Shown piece by piece: positions 1-11,800 of a stretch of DNA of 64,000 nucleotides. The translations under genes and the position numbers were made by a program. Below the pieces are notes generated by a model, which saw only the letters and a program-made list of their open reading frames with translations, was not told the origin of the DNA and ran no database searches. Source of the DNA: Simmondsia chinensis (taxonomy: Eukaryota; Streptophyta; Magnoliopsida; Caryophyllales; Simmondsiaceae); contig JAGTTD010000006.1 in the NCBI GenBank assembly GCA_018398585.1, positions 2,678,501-2,742,500 on the forward strand, read 5' to 3'. Each line of letters opens with the position of its first letter. The first letter of the stretch is position 1.

Positions 1-467
1 GAAACAAGGTACGAAAGCCCAACATTGCCTCGCTTGCAGAAGAAATGAACATAAACAAAGCTAACAAAATAAATGTATCTAGCAATGACTCCCATATTCC
101 TGACATCTAGGGAAGTTCGAAAATAAATATGAGACCGCACACATTGTCAAATGAATAGGAGTGACAAAGTGTAAGATCAATGGGAAACATCTATCAATAA
201 AGTTACCTGTTCCATCATTTGCAATATCGACCCCATCAAAGCTAAGGATAACATCTGAAGGCTGCAACACTTTAGATTCTAGAGCAGTAGGATCAATTCT
301 TCTGATACGCACACCCTTCTGTTCAGCTTTCATCCCCATTGCCTTACGCAAATCAGGATTTTCCATCTTCTGCCACTCAACCCCGAGAATGGGAAATCCT
401 GGAACATAGAATGTATCTTGAGGATAGATAACCAGAAGCTAGACTAAAGACCTTAACATGTCACTTA

Positions 468-671
468 AGGCTTGTTTGGTATTGTTTTCTATTTATAGTT
501 TTTAAGAAACAAAAAACCAGGTTCTAAAACACGTTCTTCTTGTTTTTGATTTCATATTTTCAGTTTTAGGGAAAACAAATGAACCAAAAAAAAAACTAGG
601 AAAAATCATTTCCAAAAGCTACTTTTCAATTTCTAAAAAATTGTAAATGGAAAATAATACCAAACAAGTCC
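468..671. mobile_element. Tourist-like MITE in DEG9 copy 1 intron 3
   Basis: Ends are AGGCTTGTTTGG and, inverted, CCAAACAAGTCC; the 3-bp target duplication TTA is at 465-467 and 672-674. A TTA duplication with a GG(N)CNTGTTTGG terminus fits PIF/Harbinger (Tourist-like) MITEs. The same insertion is in copy 2 (13711-13884), so it predates the gene duplication. Confidence 0.8.
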
Positions 672-1339
672 TTACCGTGGAAAATAAGCCTCCTCTATAG
701 GAAAAATGATCAAAGTTGAGATCAAACACACCAGTATATGTTCCATTCTTCTCATAGTCCCAAATGAAATGCATAATAACAGGTGTTGGTATAACATAAC
801 CAATATTTTCCACATCTTCATGTTTGAACGACTGAAATGCGATCCCCACGCATTTGCCTTTGTCATTGAGGGCAGGACCACCAGAATTTCCAGAGTTAAT
901 GGCAGCATCTATCTACAAGAGAAACAAGAATTAAGAAACATCGGTACAATGATTGAAGTGAAGCTCGGAGACTATTGAGTTCGAATCACTAACCTGCAAG
1001 CCGAGTAGCTCAGTGGAACCATGAACATAAGACAATATCTCAATGCGAGAGACAACCCCACTTGTCACAGAGATTGTATCTCCTACAATCGGATAACCCA
1101 CTACAGTCACAGCATCCTGAAGTGCAGGTAGCTCTCCAAACTCCACCGGTGAAACTCCTTCCCAAAATTCATCGTCGCTGACAGTAAGTAAGGCTGCAAC
1201 ATATCACATGAGCAACATAACACTGAATAGTGTGAGACAAGATAGTTAAATATACAAAACAACGTGGAATCATTTTTCTGCATCTGCAGTATAAATTTTT
1301 TTTACAATGATAATAAGGTATAACATTACACTAAATAGG

Positions 1340-1480
1340 ACCACCAATATTTGGGGGTTTGGAGATATGAACTTCGAACCTAAGACCTCATACTCAGGGG
1401 TGGGTATCCATTGTCCTGGGCCCAAAACTTTTTCATAAATAATAAGACAAATCACGGGGCCCAAAATGGAAAACTTTTTC
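1340..1480 (-). repeat. possible tRNA-derived SINE in DEG9 copy 1 intron 1
   Basis: On the minus strand a box-B-like string (GGTCTTAGGTTCGAAGTTC) lies downstream of a weak box-A-like region. The same segment is at about 14555-14690 in copy 2, so it was present before the duplication. Ends and target duplications are not clear. Confidence 0.4.
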
Positions 1481-2318
1481 ACGTTTAATCCTGGATTTAA
1501 ACAAAAACCCTTAATTCATAAATAATACATAAGAGAAATCAAAGGCCCTAAAGATCCTGAAAATTTTCAAGCTTCATTACTCGTCCCAATACCAAAAACA
1601 AGGAGGCTATGCCATTGTGCTGACTTATTGAAACTCACTTTCTTCAGCTTGACAAATTTTCCTAACGGAAGGCCAAAGGTAATCGCATACAATGAAAATG
1701 ATATTGAGTTCCATTTCACACTTTTGTGCATGCCCTCTTGGGAGCATATGTAAGTGTCCGACAACTGTTATGCTCTTCGAAGAACAAAAGAGGCAAATGT
1801 AATAGATCGCTGGTCGTGTATTGGTTTTCTCGGCTTCCATTACTCTGCATTAATCACTCACTAAAAATAACTCATTTATTAAATCACAAACTCGCCCAGG
1901 CATCACTACTTCCAGGCAGCTTAGTTCATGATCCAAAACACGTAATTTTCCATCATTGTTGTCCTTAGAAAGAACTAGGAATAATCTTTAGGAATAGTTT
2001 CACACTGCATTCACTCAAATCGATCATAGCATGATTCTCCTTATCTATATAGTCATTCTTGTGGGTCCGGGCGTTGCGTGATTGTTTTTCAAGATCTCAC
2101 AGTACCAAGGACTAAGAAATGCTACATATACTAAATTGATCAGAATTCACGACTCAAAGAGAAGCGACATCGTGGCCCAAAGAAAATCACGTAAAATACC
2201 CAATAATCCGATGAAATTCAGTCATCACACGAACTTCAATCGAAATGGGAAACAATGACAGCTAAATGGGCAAATAAGAACAAAAGCCACAATATGTAAG
2301 AACTAAAGAAGTAACTTA

Positions 2319-2804
2319 GGGCCTATTTGGGATTGCTATAAAAAAAACTGCTTATTTCGAAAGCACTTTCTGTAGAAGCACTTATGTGAAAAGTGTTGTT
2401 TTAAAGAAACAGTTTGTATTTGGCTCAATTAGTCAGAAATGCTTATTTTATTATTGTTAGTGTTTGACCAGTGTTAAGAAAAGTACTTTTTTTTTTTTGG
2501 TCAAATTACAGAAAGGACCAAATTAGTTGGATAGATGTTATGGTTTTGAAAGATGATAGGGTATGATGTAATTTTAATATTGGAGTAATGATATTTTTAT
2601 TCTAAAAATTTTAAGTTTTGGATTCTGCTTCTGCTTATAATCATAAGCACCAAATTTTGCTTCTGCTTATAAGCAAAAAAAACTTCTACTTTTAATAAAA
2701 AGCGCTTTTTGATGTTTGTCAAACACCTTCCAAATTCCAGAAAAGTGATTTTTCAAAAAAAAAATTACTTCTTTTCCCAAAATAAGCAATCCCAAACAGG
2801 TCCT
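2319..2804. mobile_element. Tourist-like MITE specific to DEG9 copy 1 (intron 1)
   Basis: Terminal inverted repeats are GGGCCTATTTGGGATTGCT and AGCAATCCCAAACAGGTCC, flanked by TTA at 2316-2318 and 2805-2807. Copy 2 has an uninterrupted site at about 15545 (ACTTAATCAATCC), so this insertion came after the duplication (or was lost cleanly from copy 2). The interior carries imperfect inverted AGCACTTTT/AAAAGTGCT segments and no coding capacity. Confidence 0.85.
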
Positions 2805-2927
2805 TTACCAATCCACCATGCTGAAATTGCTCGTTATCCAGCAAGAGCGGGGCCAAAACCAAGATATAAGACTAATACAAATGGAGGGAAATGGATCAAA
2901 ATATTAGAACAAATCCTTTCCCCCCGC

Positions 2928-2929
<2 letters not shown>

Positions 2930-2962
<33 letters not shown>
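2930..2962. repeat. C33 homopolymer in DEG9 copy 1 intron 1 (G33 in the transcript)
   Basis: An uninterrupted run of 33 C on the + strand. Because the gene is on the minus strand, its intron RNA would carry G33, which can form a G-quadruplex. The same tract in copy 2 (15668-15688) is 21 C. Homopolymers this long are prone to assembly length error. Confidence 0.85.
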
Positions 2963-2964
<2 letters not shown>

Positions 2965-3958
2965 AAAAATAATATTCAAGTTCTTATATTTGCAAAACCA
3001 ATTTCTGAGTTCGAACATAAAGAACCAACACCAAAACTTAGTTTATTTTGACGGAAAATATTCTCTTTCTATTTTATTGTTTATTTGCATGATTTCATAA
3101 CAACCTTAAATATGGAAAATGGTTCACTTCATTGATAGGGTTTTGTGAGTATCTTATATTATTCGCTTCACTTGGTCAAACATGAACCTTACATAAATTT
3201 ATAAAAACGATCTTCTTTAGCTAGAAAGATTAGAACTTTTCAAGAACAAATATTATGCTTCCCATTGAACCACAGGGAGCCTCAGTTCAAAGCAAAGATA
3301 ACAACCATTTCAATATTAAACGAACACAAATGAACGCAACTAGTACAATATTGTGATCATAAACCGCACCTATATCACACTCAGTCCCAATAGCAAGCAC
3401 AGTAGCCAAGTACTTGGTATCAGACCCTCTCTTCTTCAGCTTAACCTGCGTGTAATGCTCCACTGAATGCGCATTCGTCAACACCCTCCTCCCCCCAATC
3501 ATAAACCCACTACTACTCGAACTGTACTGCCTCTTCCTCTGCCACGGCAACGAGAAATTCGGCTCTGTATGCACACAGAAAACCTTCACCACCGCGTCCA
3601 TCGCTGGCACCACCCTCGCCGCAACCAAGCCATGAGCTCCGTCCACCGGGATGCGACGAGGAGGAGAGAGAACGAACTGCTTGTCGTTGTTGTTGGGTAT
3701 TACGTCGTGGTTTGCGATGTCCTCCAGGGGCGGTGGCAACCGGGTTTTCTTGCTGGGGCGGCCACGGCGGCCCTTCTTCGAGGACTCGGAGGACTCAGCG
3801 GTGGGAGGACTCAGCGGTGGTAACGGCGGCTGCGGATGCGGAGGCGGAGGCGGCGGCGGAGAGAGGGGAGTCTAGGGTTTCGGTGAGGTTGGGTTTGGGT
3901 TTGCGGGCACGGTTGCGTTTGGATCCTTGCGCCATGGTAGAGAGAGAAATGGAATTCT

Positions 3959-3977
3959 AGAGAGAGAGAGAGAGAGT
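3959..3977 (-). repeat. (CT)n 5' leader microsatellite, DEG9 copy 1
   Basis: A GA run on the + strand (CT in the transcript sense) lies just upstream of the copy 1 ATG. The matching run in copy 2 (16681-16708) is longer. CT-rich leaders are common in plant 5' UTRs, so this is probably transcribed leader, but no TATA box or start site could be fixed. Confidence 0.6.
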
Positions 3978-4299
3978 GGACTTTGTGAAGGTCATGTATG
4001 AAGAAATGTAGGAGAAGGAAAGGGACGTGAGTGAGGCCGAATAAACGACGTCGTTTTCGACCTAGGAATCTTCTTCATTTCTTGGCCTTTTTTATTTTCC
4101 ATGCTAATGAGAGTTATTTATTTAATTGATATTTAATATTTGTAACTTTATTTAAATAATTTTATTGTCTTTGTTAAAATTATTTTTAATATTTTAAACT
4201 CTTTTTTCAATTAGTTCTATTTTTTTAGTAAAAATAATTATGAATGTTTTATATATAATAGAATTAGTTTCTTGTTTCTAAAATTTTTATCTAATTTTA

Positions 4300-4572
4300 G
4301 GCCTCGTTTGGTACATAGAAAGTAGAAAACTAAGAGAAGTACGGGTTTTAGCTCTTGATTGGTTTGTAAGAAATAGGCACGATGTAAGAAGTGAAAATTG
4401 CTAAGCAATTTTCAATTTCTTTAAAATGCAGGAAGTAACTTACTAATCCCCTTAGGTAAGTTCTAATTCCTTTATTTTTAACTATCCTTCCCAAAAAAGT
4501 TCTATTTTTTCATCTTAGCAACTAAACGTGTTTTACCTACTTTATGAGAAGTTGACATAGAAATTAATTTCA
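4300..4572. mobile_element. Tourist-like MITE upstream of DEG9 copy 1, 3' end cut off
   Basis: Begins GCCTCGTTTGGTAC after a TTA, matching the complete element at 19315-19628 upstream of copy 2. Similarity stops near 4572, next to the gypsy LTR, so the far terminus is missing. Confidence 0.65.
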
Positions 4573-4584
4573 CAACCTCGGGGT

Positions 4585-5161
4585 TGTGACAGCCAAAGTC
4601 TCAGACTTGGGCCCAAACGTGACAAGGGAGGTTGGGTGAGAGTAGAAAGAAAGAGGTTGGAGATGGGAAGAAAGTTAGAGTTAGAGCAAGATGAGAGATT
4701 GAGAGAATTAGATGAGTAAAATATTTCATTAATTTTCATTGATAATTCAAAATGGATTACAATTATACTATTTATCGATCATACATCAAAAGAATATTAA
4801 AAATATCAAAATACATCAAGTAAATCTTATAATAAAATCTTGAAAGGAATCAAATCCCCCAACTGCTAGCTGGACAGCCCAACGGCTAGCTGGGAGTGGC
4901 TTGCTTGTGTTGCGGACTTGGGACGGACGCTGGGACGGCACGGCCCTGGGTTGAGAACTTCGACAGCGGAGACACGGACCTGACAGCAAATTGGACAATG
5001 GAGACGCGGACCTGGGCAACGATCTTGACATGCGATGCACGGACCTGGGCAGCGATCTTGACATGCGATCCACGGACCTGGACACGGACCTCATGACACC
5101 CGACACTCGCACCCGGTACCAAGACATTGTCAAGGAGCCCGATAGTGTCATGACCATAACA
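4585..5161 (-). repeat. 3' LTR of a Ty3/gypsy element
   Basis: On the minus strand the LTR starts TGTTATGGTCATGACAC immediately after a purine-rich tract (GAGGAGGGGGTAT, the likely polypurine tract). It ends near 4585 with ...TGTCACA, so it has TG...CA borders and is about 577 bp. An internal run of GGACCTGG-type imperfect tandem units lies at about 4970-5100. No matching 5' LTR is in the window. Confidence 0.75.
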
Positions 5162-7015
5162 ATACCCCCTCCTCAAGCCAATCCTTGTCCTCAAGGATTG
5201 GAATTGGGAAATTGGCCTTGGATAAAGGCCCAATCTTCCCAAGTGGCAGCTTCACTTGGCATATTCTCCCATTGAACAAAGACTTGAGTTAACTTTTGAC
5301 CTTTGCGCATCAAAGTTTGTTGCTTGAGCACAACTTTAAGCTGGACCTCCGGATGTCCATCCTGATCACAACTTGGCAAAGCAATACTAGGCATGATATT
5401 GTCCCCAATCTTTTTCTTAAGACGGGAGACATGAAACACTGGATGAACTTTAGAACCTTGGGAAAGTTCTAACTTATAAGCCACCTTTCCCGCCCTAGCA
5501 AGCACCTTAAAGGGCCCATAATACCTAGCAGCCAACTTAAGGTTGCGTCAAATGGCCACAAAATTTTGACAGTATGGTTGAAGTTTAAGGTAAACTAAGT
5601 CACCTACCCCAAATTGTCTTTTTGACCCATGCAAGTCCACTTGTTGTTTGTATCGGTGCTGGGCCTCTACTAGGTTTTCCCGTAGCAAGTTAACCATGTT
5701 TTATCTTTCATTCACTAAGTTCTCTACTCCGGGTGAAGAAGAGACACAAGGATAGTCTATGGCCCAAACTCTAGGTTTATAACCATAAAGTGCAAAGAAA
5801 GGCGTAGTTTGAAGAGAAGAGTGATGGTTAGTATTATACCAGAATTCGGCAAGTGCGAGCCATTGTGCCCACATTTTAGGCTTGTTCAACGCCATAGCCC
5901 TCAAGTAATTTTCAAGGCATTGGTTGACGCGTTCTGTTTGACCATCGGATTGTGGATGATATGAACTACTCATGTTGAGCTCAACCCCGCCTAAACGAAA
6001 CAACTCCTTTCAGAAGAGGCTCTAGAACGTACCATCCCTATCTGACACCAAGTTCCTTGGTAACCCATGCAAACGATAAACATTGTCATGGAAGACTTGA
6101 GCTACCTTGGTGGGGGTAAATGGATGAGTCAATGTCATGAAATAAACATATTTTGTAAAGCGGTCTACCACGACTCGGGTCGTGTCTTTGCCCATTGACC
6201 GAGGCAACCCTTCAATGAAATCAAGACTGATGCTCTCCCAGGCTTGACTCGGAATAGGCAACAGTTGTAATAAGCCCGGATATGCCACGTGCTCAGTCTT
6301 CGTGCGTTGACACACATCACACTTAGCAATCCAATCACTAAAGCTTTTTCTTCGTGTTAGGCCAGTAAAACAAGCATTTGGCCCTTATCAAGGAACCATG
6401 AACCCCGGAGTGCCCTCCAATCAGAGAGTCATGTAAGGCATGCATAATTTTATTGCGTAGCTCCATGTTTTGACCCACGTAAATGCGGCCCATGTAACGA
6501 AGAACACCACCGTCATAAGAAAAGGGCCCTTGAACCGTAGGATCAAGGGTGACTTGGGCAATGTGGTCTAGGACTCGCTTGTCATTCTCATAGCTTGCCT
6601 CCACCTCACGCACCCATTGCGGTACCACGGTTGTTAACATGGAACATGACCCAAACTCAATCCCCTCATCACGCCTAGATAATGCATCTGCGGCCCTATT
6701 TTCTATGCTTTTGCAGTACATAATTCCATAACTAAGGCCCATAAGTTTAGACATACCCTTTTGTTGTAATTGGGTAGTAACACGTTGGTCTAAAAGAAAA
6801 CGGAGGCTAGCATGATCGGTTTTGATAATAAAGTGATTGTCTAGTAAATAGTGAAGCCATTTTTCGACTGCCATTAAGACCCCCATTAGTTCTTTTTCAT
6901 ACACGGACAATCCCAAATGACGAGGAGCTAAGGCCTTACTAAGGTAAGCTAGGGGCCTACCATCTTGACTTAGCACGACCCCAATGTCCATGCCAAATGA
7001 AGCAATCGAATTTTA
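5162..7015 (-). pseudogene. Ty3/gypsy pol fragment: RNase H, integrase, chromodomain (broken)
   Basis: Coding remnants in order on the minus strand: the end of RT plus RNase H and the integrase zinc-binding region (about 6991-6338; LAYLSKAL, YEKELMGV, TDHASLRFLLDQR, ADALSRR), the integrase core (about 6315-5701; SLDFIEGLP, FTKYVYF, YHPQSDGQTERVNQCLE) and a chromodomain-type tail (about 5535-5191; GPFKVLARAGKVAYKLELP-like, HPVFHVSRLKKK, FVQWENMPSEAATWED). Frameshifts or stops separate the blocks. Gag, protease, most of RT and the 5' LTR are missing beyond about 7015. The chromodomain places it among chromoviruses of the Reina/CRM/Tekay type. It is a dead fragment. Confidence 0.9.
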
Positions 7016-8190
7016 TCACGTAATCAAATAAGATAATATATTATCATGTAACATAATTATTCATTTTATACTCAAAAGATTGTGAAAGTTTTCCAGATGT
7101 ATATTGTACATCAAACTTTAAATAAGCTTACAACTTAAACCTAAGGGTAATTTTAAAAGTATATAACGCTTAATTTAACTTTTACTACTTTAAGGCAAGA
7201 AAGTATATTTGTTTACAATATATGCTTAAAATTTTCACTCTTTAACTTTTTATATGTTAATGTTAGTTGATCGAAGTAGGATTAGTCGAATCGTAAAATT
7301 GTGTTATAATATTCTTAGTTTCATTCAATATCAATGGATCACAACACTTCACAAAATTAAAACTCTACTTAAGATCGAGATCAATCAAATATCCGGATCG
7401 GAAGTTGAGTAACCATGTATACATATTCACTAATATTTTCAATTTTCCCATTTGATGAAAAATATTATATGTTTTATTTCTATTTATGTGCGTTAGTTCG
7501 TAGCAATCACTAGAGAAAAAGTTTATGGCACACGAGTCTATAAATTTGTTCAAATTAATCGCTAAAATTTTATTTTTTGACTAAATTAGTCTCTCATAAA
7601 ACAAGTAACACTAAACTAAAAGAAAAACCAATTTTGTTTCGCAATAAAATATAATGAATTATTTAAAAAAAAAAAGAAGCTAAAAAACCAGTTTGGATAA
7701 ACTTACAAACATTTAAGATTATTGGAGTAAACAACAACAAGAAGCCCAATGCCCCAAGGGCTCCAAGATATAGGGTCTGAGAGGATCAAACGTACGCAGC
7801 CTTACCCCTTTAAGTTGCTACCCTAAAAGGAGGCTGTGTCCGACGACCCGTAACCTAAAAAGCATCAAAACAAACGGGATAGGGAAAGCCAAAAACAACA
7901 TTAAGCAAGAAAGCACAAGCAGCACAACACAGAACACTATGGAGCAACAATACAACACACGAGTAAACAACATATCAGCTGAGAGCACCGTGGAATAACA
8001 ATATCAGAGTAAACAACCCTATAAATAATCAATGTTTCAGATCAGCTGTTTAATCAAGAAGAAATATCAAAAAGTATAATCGAATACATATTCATCCATG
8101 TAGATAACTATTATCTCTAACTAAATAATGTCTCAATTCTCTCTCTCCTACCCATAATCAAACACCATTGCAAGAACTACCTTCTCCAGA
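7016..8190. other. intergenic, AT-rich, one SINE copy
   Basis: No coding region is supported. The only recognisable content is the AU-tailed SINE copy at about 7735-7990. Confidence 0.6.
7735..7990 (-). mobile_element. AU-tailed SINE, non-5S head
   Basis: Minus strand: T-rich head, then GGTT-CGG-CGTCGGACACAGCCTCC, then GGGTAAGGCTGCGTACG and the GGCATTGGG end with a TTGTTGTTG tail. The head (GTTTTGATGCTTTTTAGGTT) matches the copies at 48308 and 50515. Confidence 0.7.
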
Positions 8191-8410
8191 GAACCAAAAT
8201 GGTTGAGCCTCTGAGACTTTCCCTACCCACTATAACAATGAGTTCTCATCTTTTGCATAAGTCAGCCCAAACATCCCGGTTACCAGAAAAAAGTTCGCGT
8301 TATCATAAAATGGAGCTGGATGTAACGCGGGCAAAACGATACCTGGAATCATTGAGAAAACACGGTTTTCTCCAGTATAGTCTACTCCAGTTGATGTGCT
8401 GGGGCTTCAC

Positions 8411-8806
8411 CCCCTGTTTGGCAACGGGGTAAAGAGGGGCAAAGGGGGGTAAGGGTAAAAAGGGGTAATTTTCTACCCCTGTTTGGCAAAGTTATTCGAA
8501 GAGTAAAGGGGGGGTAATTTTTTACCCCCCATTACCCCTCTTTATCCCCAATTTCTTTAACCCCCAAATTGGGGGGTAAAGGGGGATAAGGGTAATTTTT
8601 AAAAAAATTTCACACTTTTATCCTTATTTTAACTATAACTTTCTTTACCCTTAACCCTTTACCCAATTGCCAAACAAGAGTAACTCATTGACCCCTCTTT
8701 ACCCTTACCCCTCTTAATTTGACATATCCAAACAAGGGTAGAATATTACCTTACCTTCCCCCCCTTTACCCCTCTTTACCCTCCTTTACCCTGTTGCCAA
8801 ACAAAG
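8411..8806. mobile_element. MITE inserted in the last exon of DEG9 copy 2, with a second MITE nested inside
   Basis: Outer ends: CCCTGTTTGGCAACGGGGT at 8411 and, inverted, ACCCTGTTGCCAAACAAAG at 8806. The interior is rich in GGGGTAAAGAGGGG units and their complements. A second pair of ends, CTACCCCTGTTTGG at 8473 and CCAAACAAGGGTAG at 8741, marks a related element nested within. The outer element follows the SDDL codons of DEG9 and supplies its stop codon. Confidence 0.75.
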
Positions 8807-11800
8807 TAAGATCATCTGATATTGCTGATGGTATGCAGTGTGTTTCGAGAATATCAACTGTAGCAGCTTTAGCAGTCTTCGTTCGGAGAACAACTATCTA
8901 TACATTTAAGACACAAGAAACGGAACTTTATCAGTATTTTAATCTTCACGGGAACTTGTGTCACAATAGGACCGTAAATGAGTCGAGTCAGGTCAGAAGT
9001 CCTTGCATGGTGGCTTGTTATTTAGCTTGAAGATCTCAGATATTTTCTAGCACAAGTATGGTAAAACATGGGGCCTCATGGATCACGAGATTAAACCAGC
9101 TAAATGAACTATATTTTAAGCCTAAATCAGCCTAGACTAGCCAAGTTCAGGTCTCAATGACATGAATTCAGGCCTAAACAAGCAAATCTTGGCCTGATGG
9201 TCGTTAGCTTGGCTCATTTACATTCCAATGTGAGTACGGGGTGAGGGTGAGAAAGTAGAGTGAACGAGTTAGCAATAGGCAGAGACCTGGTCGTATTCGA
9301 GATCAAACTTCATAAATTCGTCCTCACAAGACTCCACCATATTCGCCAGGCTTTTCAGGTTCTTCACAGGCTTCCCATTGAATGCCAAAACCTAACATGG
9401 TACCCAAAAAAATGCATCCAGAAAAGAGGTCACAAATAATCCCTAAGAGAGTTGGAGAACCTAAACCCAAAACCCTAAACCGATGAACTTTAATGGAATA
9501 AATAATCTTATTGTACCTGAGTGTTGATGATCTCTTCATATCCTATGTTTATATCAGCCACGAGTACCTACATAAATAGCAGAGAAGAACATCAGCAGAA
9601 CATTTCCTCCAAATACACCCGTCAGTTTCTCACGGTAAAAGGTTGTCTTTTTAAGAGCTCTTAGGATAAAGAGCTTCAGGAACTTCATTCACATAGCCTT
9701 GGCTGATTTGCCGATGGATAGGAGGGCATTACATTATTACTTCTTGATTATTTCATATTTGATGTTGCATGGTTGTAATTTTGAGAATGTCTTACCATTA
9801 CCTATTTGTAAATTCTTTCTTTTTTAATAACATTTCTTTTAATCCAATAAAAACTTTACCCGAAATACAAATGAAACTATTGATCAGGTGGAGATAAAGA
9901 AGACAACCTGAGATACAACAACGAGCTCTTCATCTTTTGACTGTGGCATCGGATGTAGAAGCTTGTACCGAAGCTTAACTGGAGCCTCATATTGATAATC
10001 CTTTCCATACTGTCAGGAGAGAAGGGCGGAAAAGTAAATCTCATAGCATGTGTTCCTGATAATATATTTCCTATTTTTTCTGTGTGGAGTAGCCGATCTC
10101 TAATAAATTTCCATTATTTGCAGATGAATTTGAGAAACGGAAAGTTGAAACACCGGATGCTCAAGCAGCAGCAACACCACCAACAATCAGATAACAAAAT
10201 TTCACCAGATCTCATGGTTCACAAATTAACAAAATAGTATTCAAGCCACCCACTATCTAAGCCAAGCCTAGAGGTTATTCGAAGAGGCCAGACTAGTTTA
10301 TTTTCTATGGTTTTTCTGTGTTTGGCTTAAGTTGAAGTGTCAAATGCTATACAAACATCCAAGTATCCTTCTCTGACAAAGAATACGGGAGAGTCATAGT
10401 AACTATGCCGAGCCTAGAGCTTAGCTACACAAATCCTAGTCTCTTCACACCATCAAATCCTCTTAAACACATCCTGCAAAGCGCCAGGCCACCAGAGGAA
10501 GCACTAAATATGAGATATTTCTGATGTATTACAACTACATTAGTTTCTTGCTTTGTGTTTTAAGTTATGCATGCATGCATGCATGCATGTATATAACTTA
10601 TTGTTCCTCATCTATAAGCATGAAAAGATTCCTTTAATGCAAATGGAAAATCACAATCCACAAAAGATAAAAGGAGTTATTTTAAGGAAGCTATTGATAT
10701 TCTATACAGGATATCTTCTATATCTTCCCAGCTTGAATGGGTGGCCGAAAATTTAGAATAGTTCTAGTAAAATGGGGACAAGCTCTTAAGATCTCACAAC
10801 TCAAGATGACTTCAAGGACCATTATAAGCCAGGGGTGCAAATTCATGAAAAACAGAGACTTCGACAGAAGCTCCTGAATGAAATTCATGCAATGGGAATA
10901 TTTCATATAATAACTAACCATAACACTTCCAACACACGATTCATTTCTCCCACCTATTCTTCTTTAGGGTGCATTGTCAAATTTTTCTTCCAATACAATT
11001 TGCTCCTCAGTTATTTCCATTATCTTAATAGCTTACATGAATCTGTTTACATCGGGAAGTTTAAATGGCTTTTTACAAATGACTTTCCCTTATTTCGCAA
11101 AGGATAAACACAAATATTTTCAATTAAAAAACTTTTTCTTAAAAGAAATTTTTTTCTAGCTAAAAGAAAACATTTCATCTATAAATTTGTATAAGGTTCA
11201 CACTTGGCAAAGTTGATGCTAAAGTGATTTTTATAATGCAAATTACAACGGAAAATGTTTTTCCTTTCATGATGAAAAAAATTTTCCCTTTATTTGAGGG
11301 CAAGTCAAAAGTCTCCTTAATGGAGGAAAACATTTTTCAAATTTCTGGTTGTTACTAACAATTATGCAAACAAACAATAGAATTAAGATGGAAAATATTT
11401 TCTGTTAAAACAAACGGTGTCTAATGATATTTGGTTCATTTAAAACAACTTCAACAGTAATCCCTGGCGGACCATTATGGAAATCATAAAGTTAGCTTCA
11501 GAGAACACTGGTGCAGAAAGTACGAGTTTGTAATAATCCTTTTCTCTTCCATTTCTTAAACAAGCTCAAACTCCACAATTCTCACAGTACAATATGTTAA
11601 AAAACAAAGAGAAGACAACCACAAAGAACACGTTTCATAGGAGTAAATTTTATAACCAGGGTACACGTAATTATTTTCCAACTTCTTAATTGTAATAGTG
11701 CAAATTTAAACAGGAGAAACCGATAATAAAAAGCGAAGCGGGCTCGGAAGGGAAAAAAGAGAGCATGAGAATCGAACCTCAGAACGAAGATATGGAACCG

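Larger units (their letters stand above)
207..3935 (-). pseudogene. DEG9: DEG9-type serine protease, copy 1 (5' part; early stop; runs off left edge)
   Basis: Four exons are visible: 3935-3370, 1193-994, 912-732 and 398-207. Exon 5 onward lies beyond the left edge. They encode the basic N-terminus, the trypsin-like domain and the start of the PDZ region. His (motif TNAHSV), Asp (ECDIA) and the nucleophile Ser (GNSGGP) of the triad are all readable. Exons 2 to 4 have the same lengths as in copy 2 (200, 181, 192 bp) and stay open. Exon 1 is broken: the 16-mer GAGGACTCAGCGGTGG (+ strand) is present twice near 3790-3820. From the ATG at 3935 the frame meets TGA at 3797-3795, codon 47. A further 6-bp GCG-tract difference and a 15-bp gap relative to copy 2 keep frame. 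The gene is probably a pseudogene, unless an internal Met or TTG is used. Copy 1 keeps Glu after AHSV, as I recall for the family, but has Val instead of Gly in GYPIGGD. Confidence 0.85.

Noticed and set aside
3467..3960. Plus-strand Arg/Gly-rich ORFs near DEG9 copy 1 (and 16197-16683 in copy 2)
   Set aside because: Antisense shadows of DEG9 exon 1.
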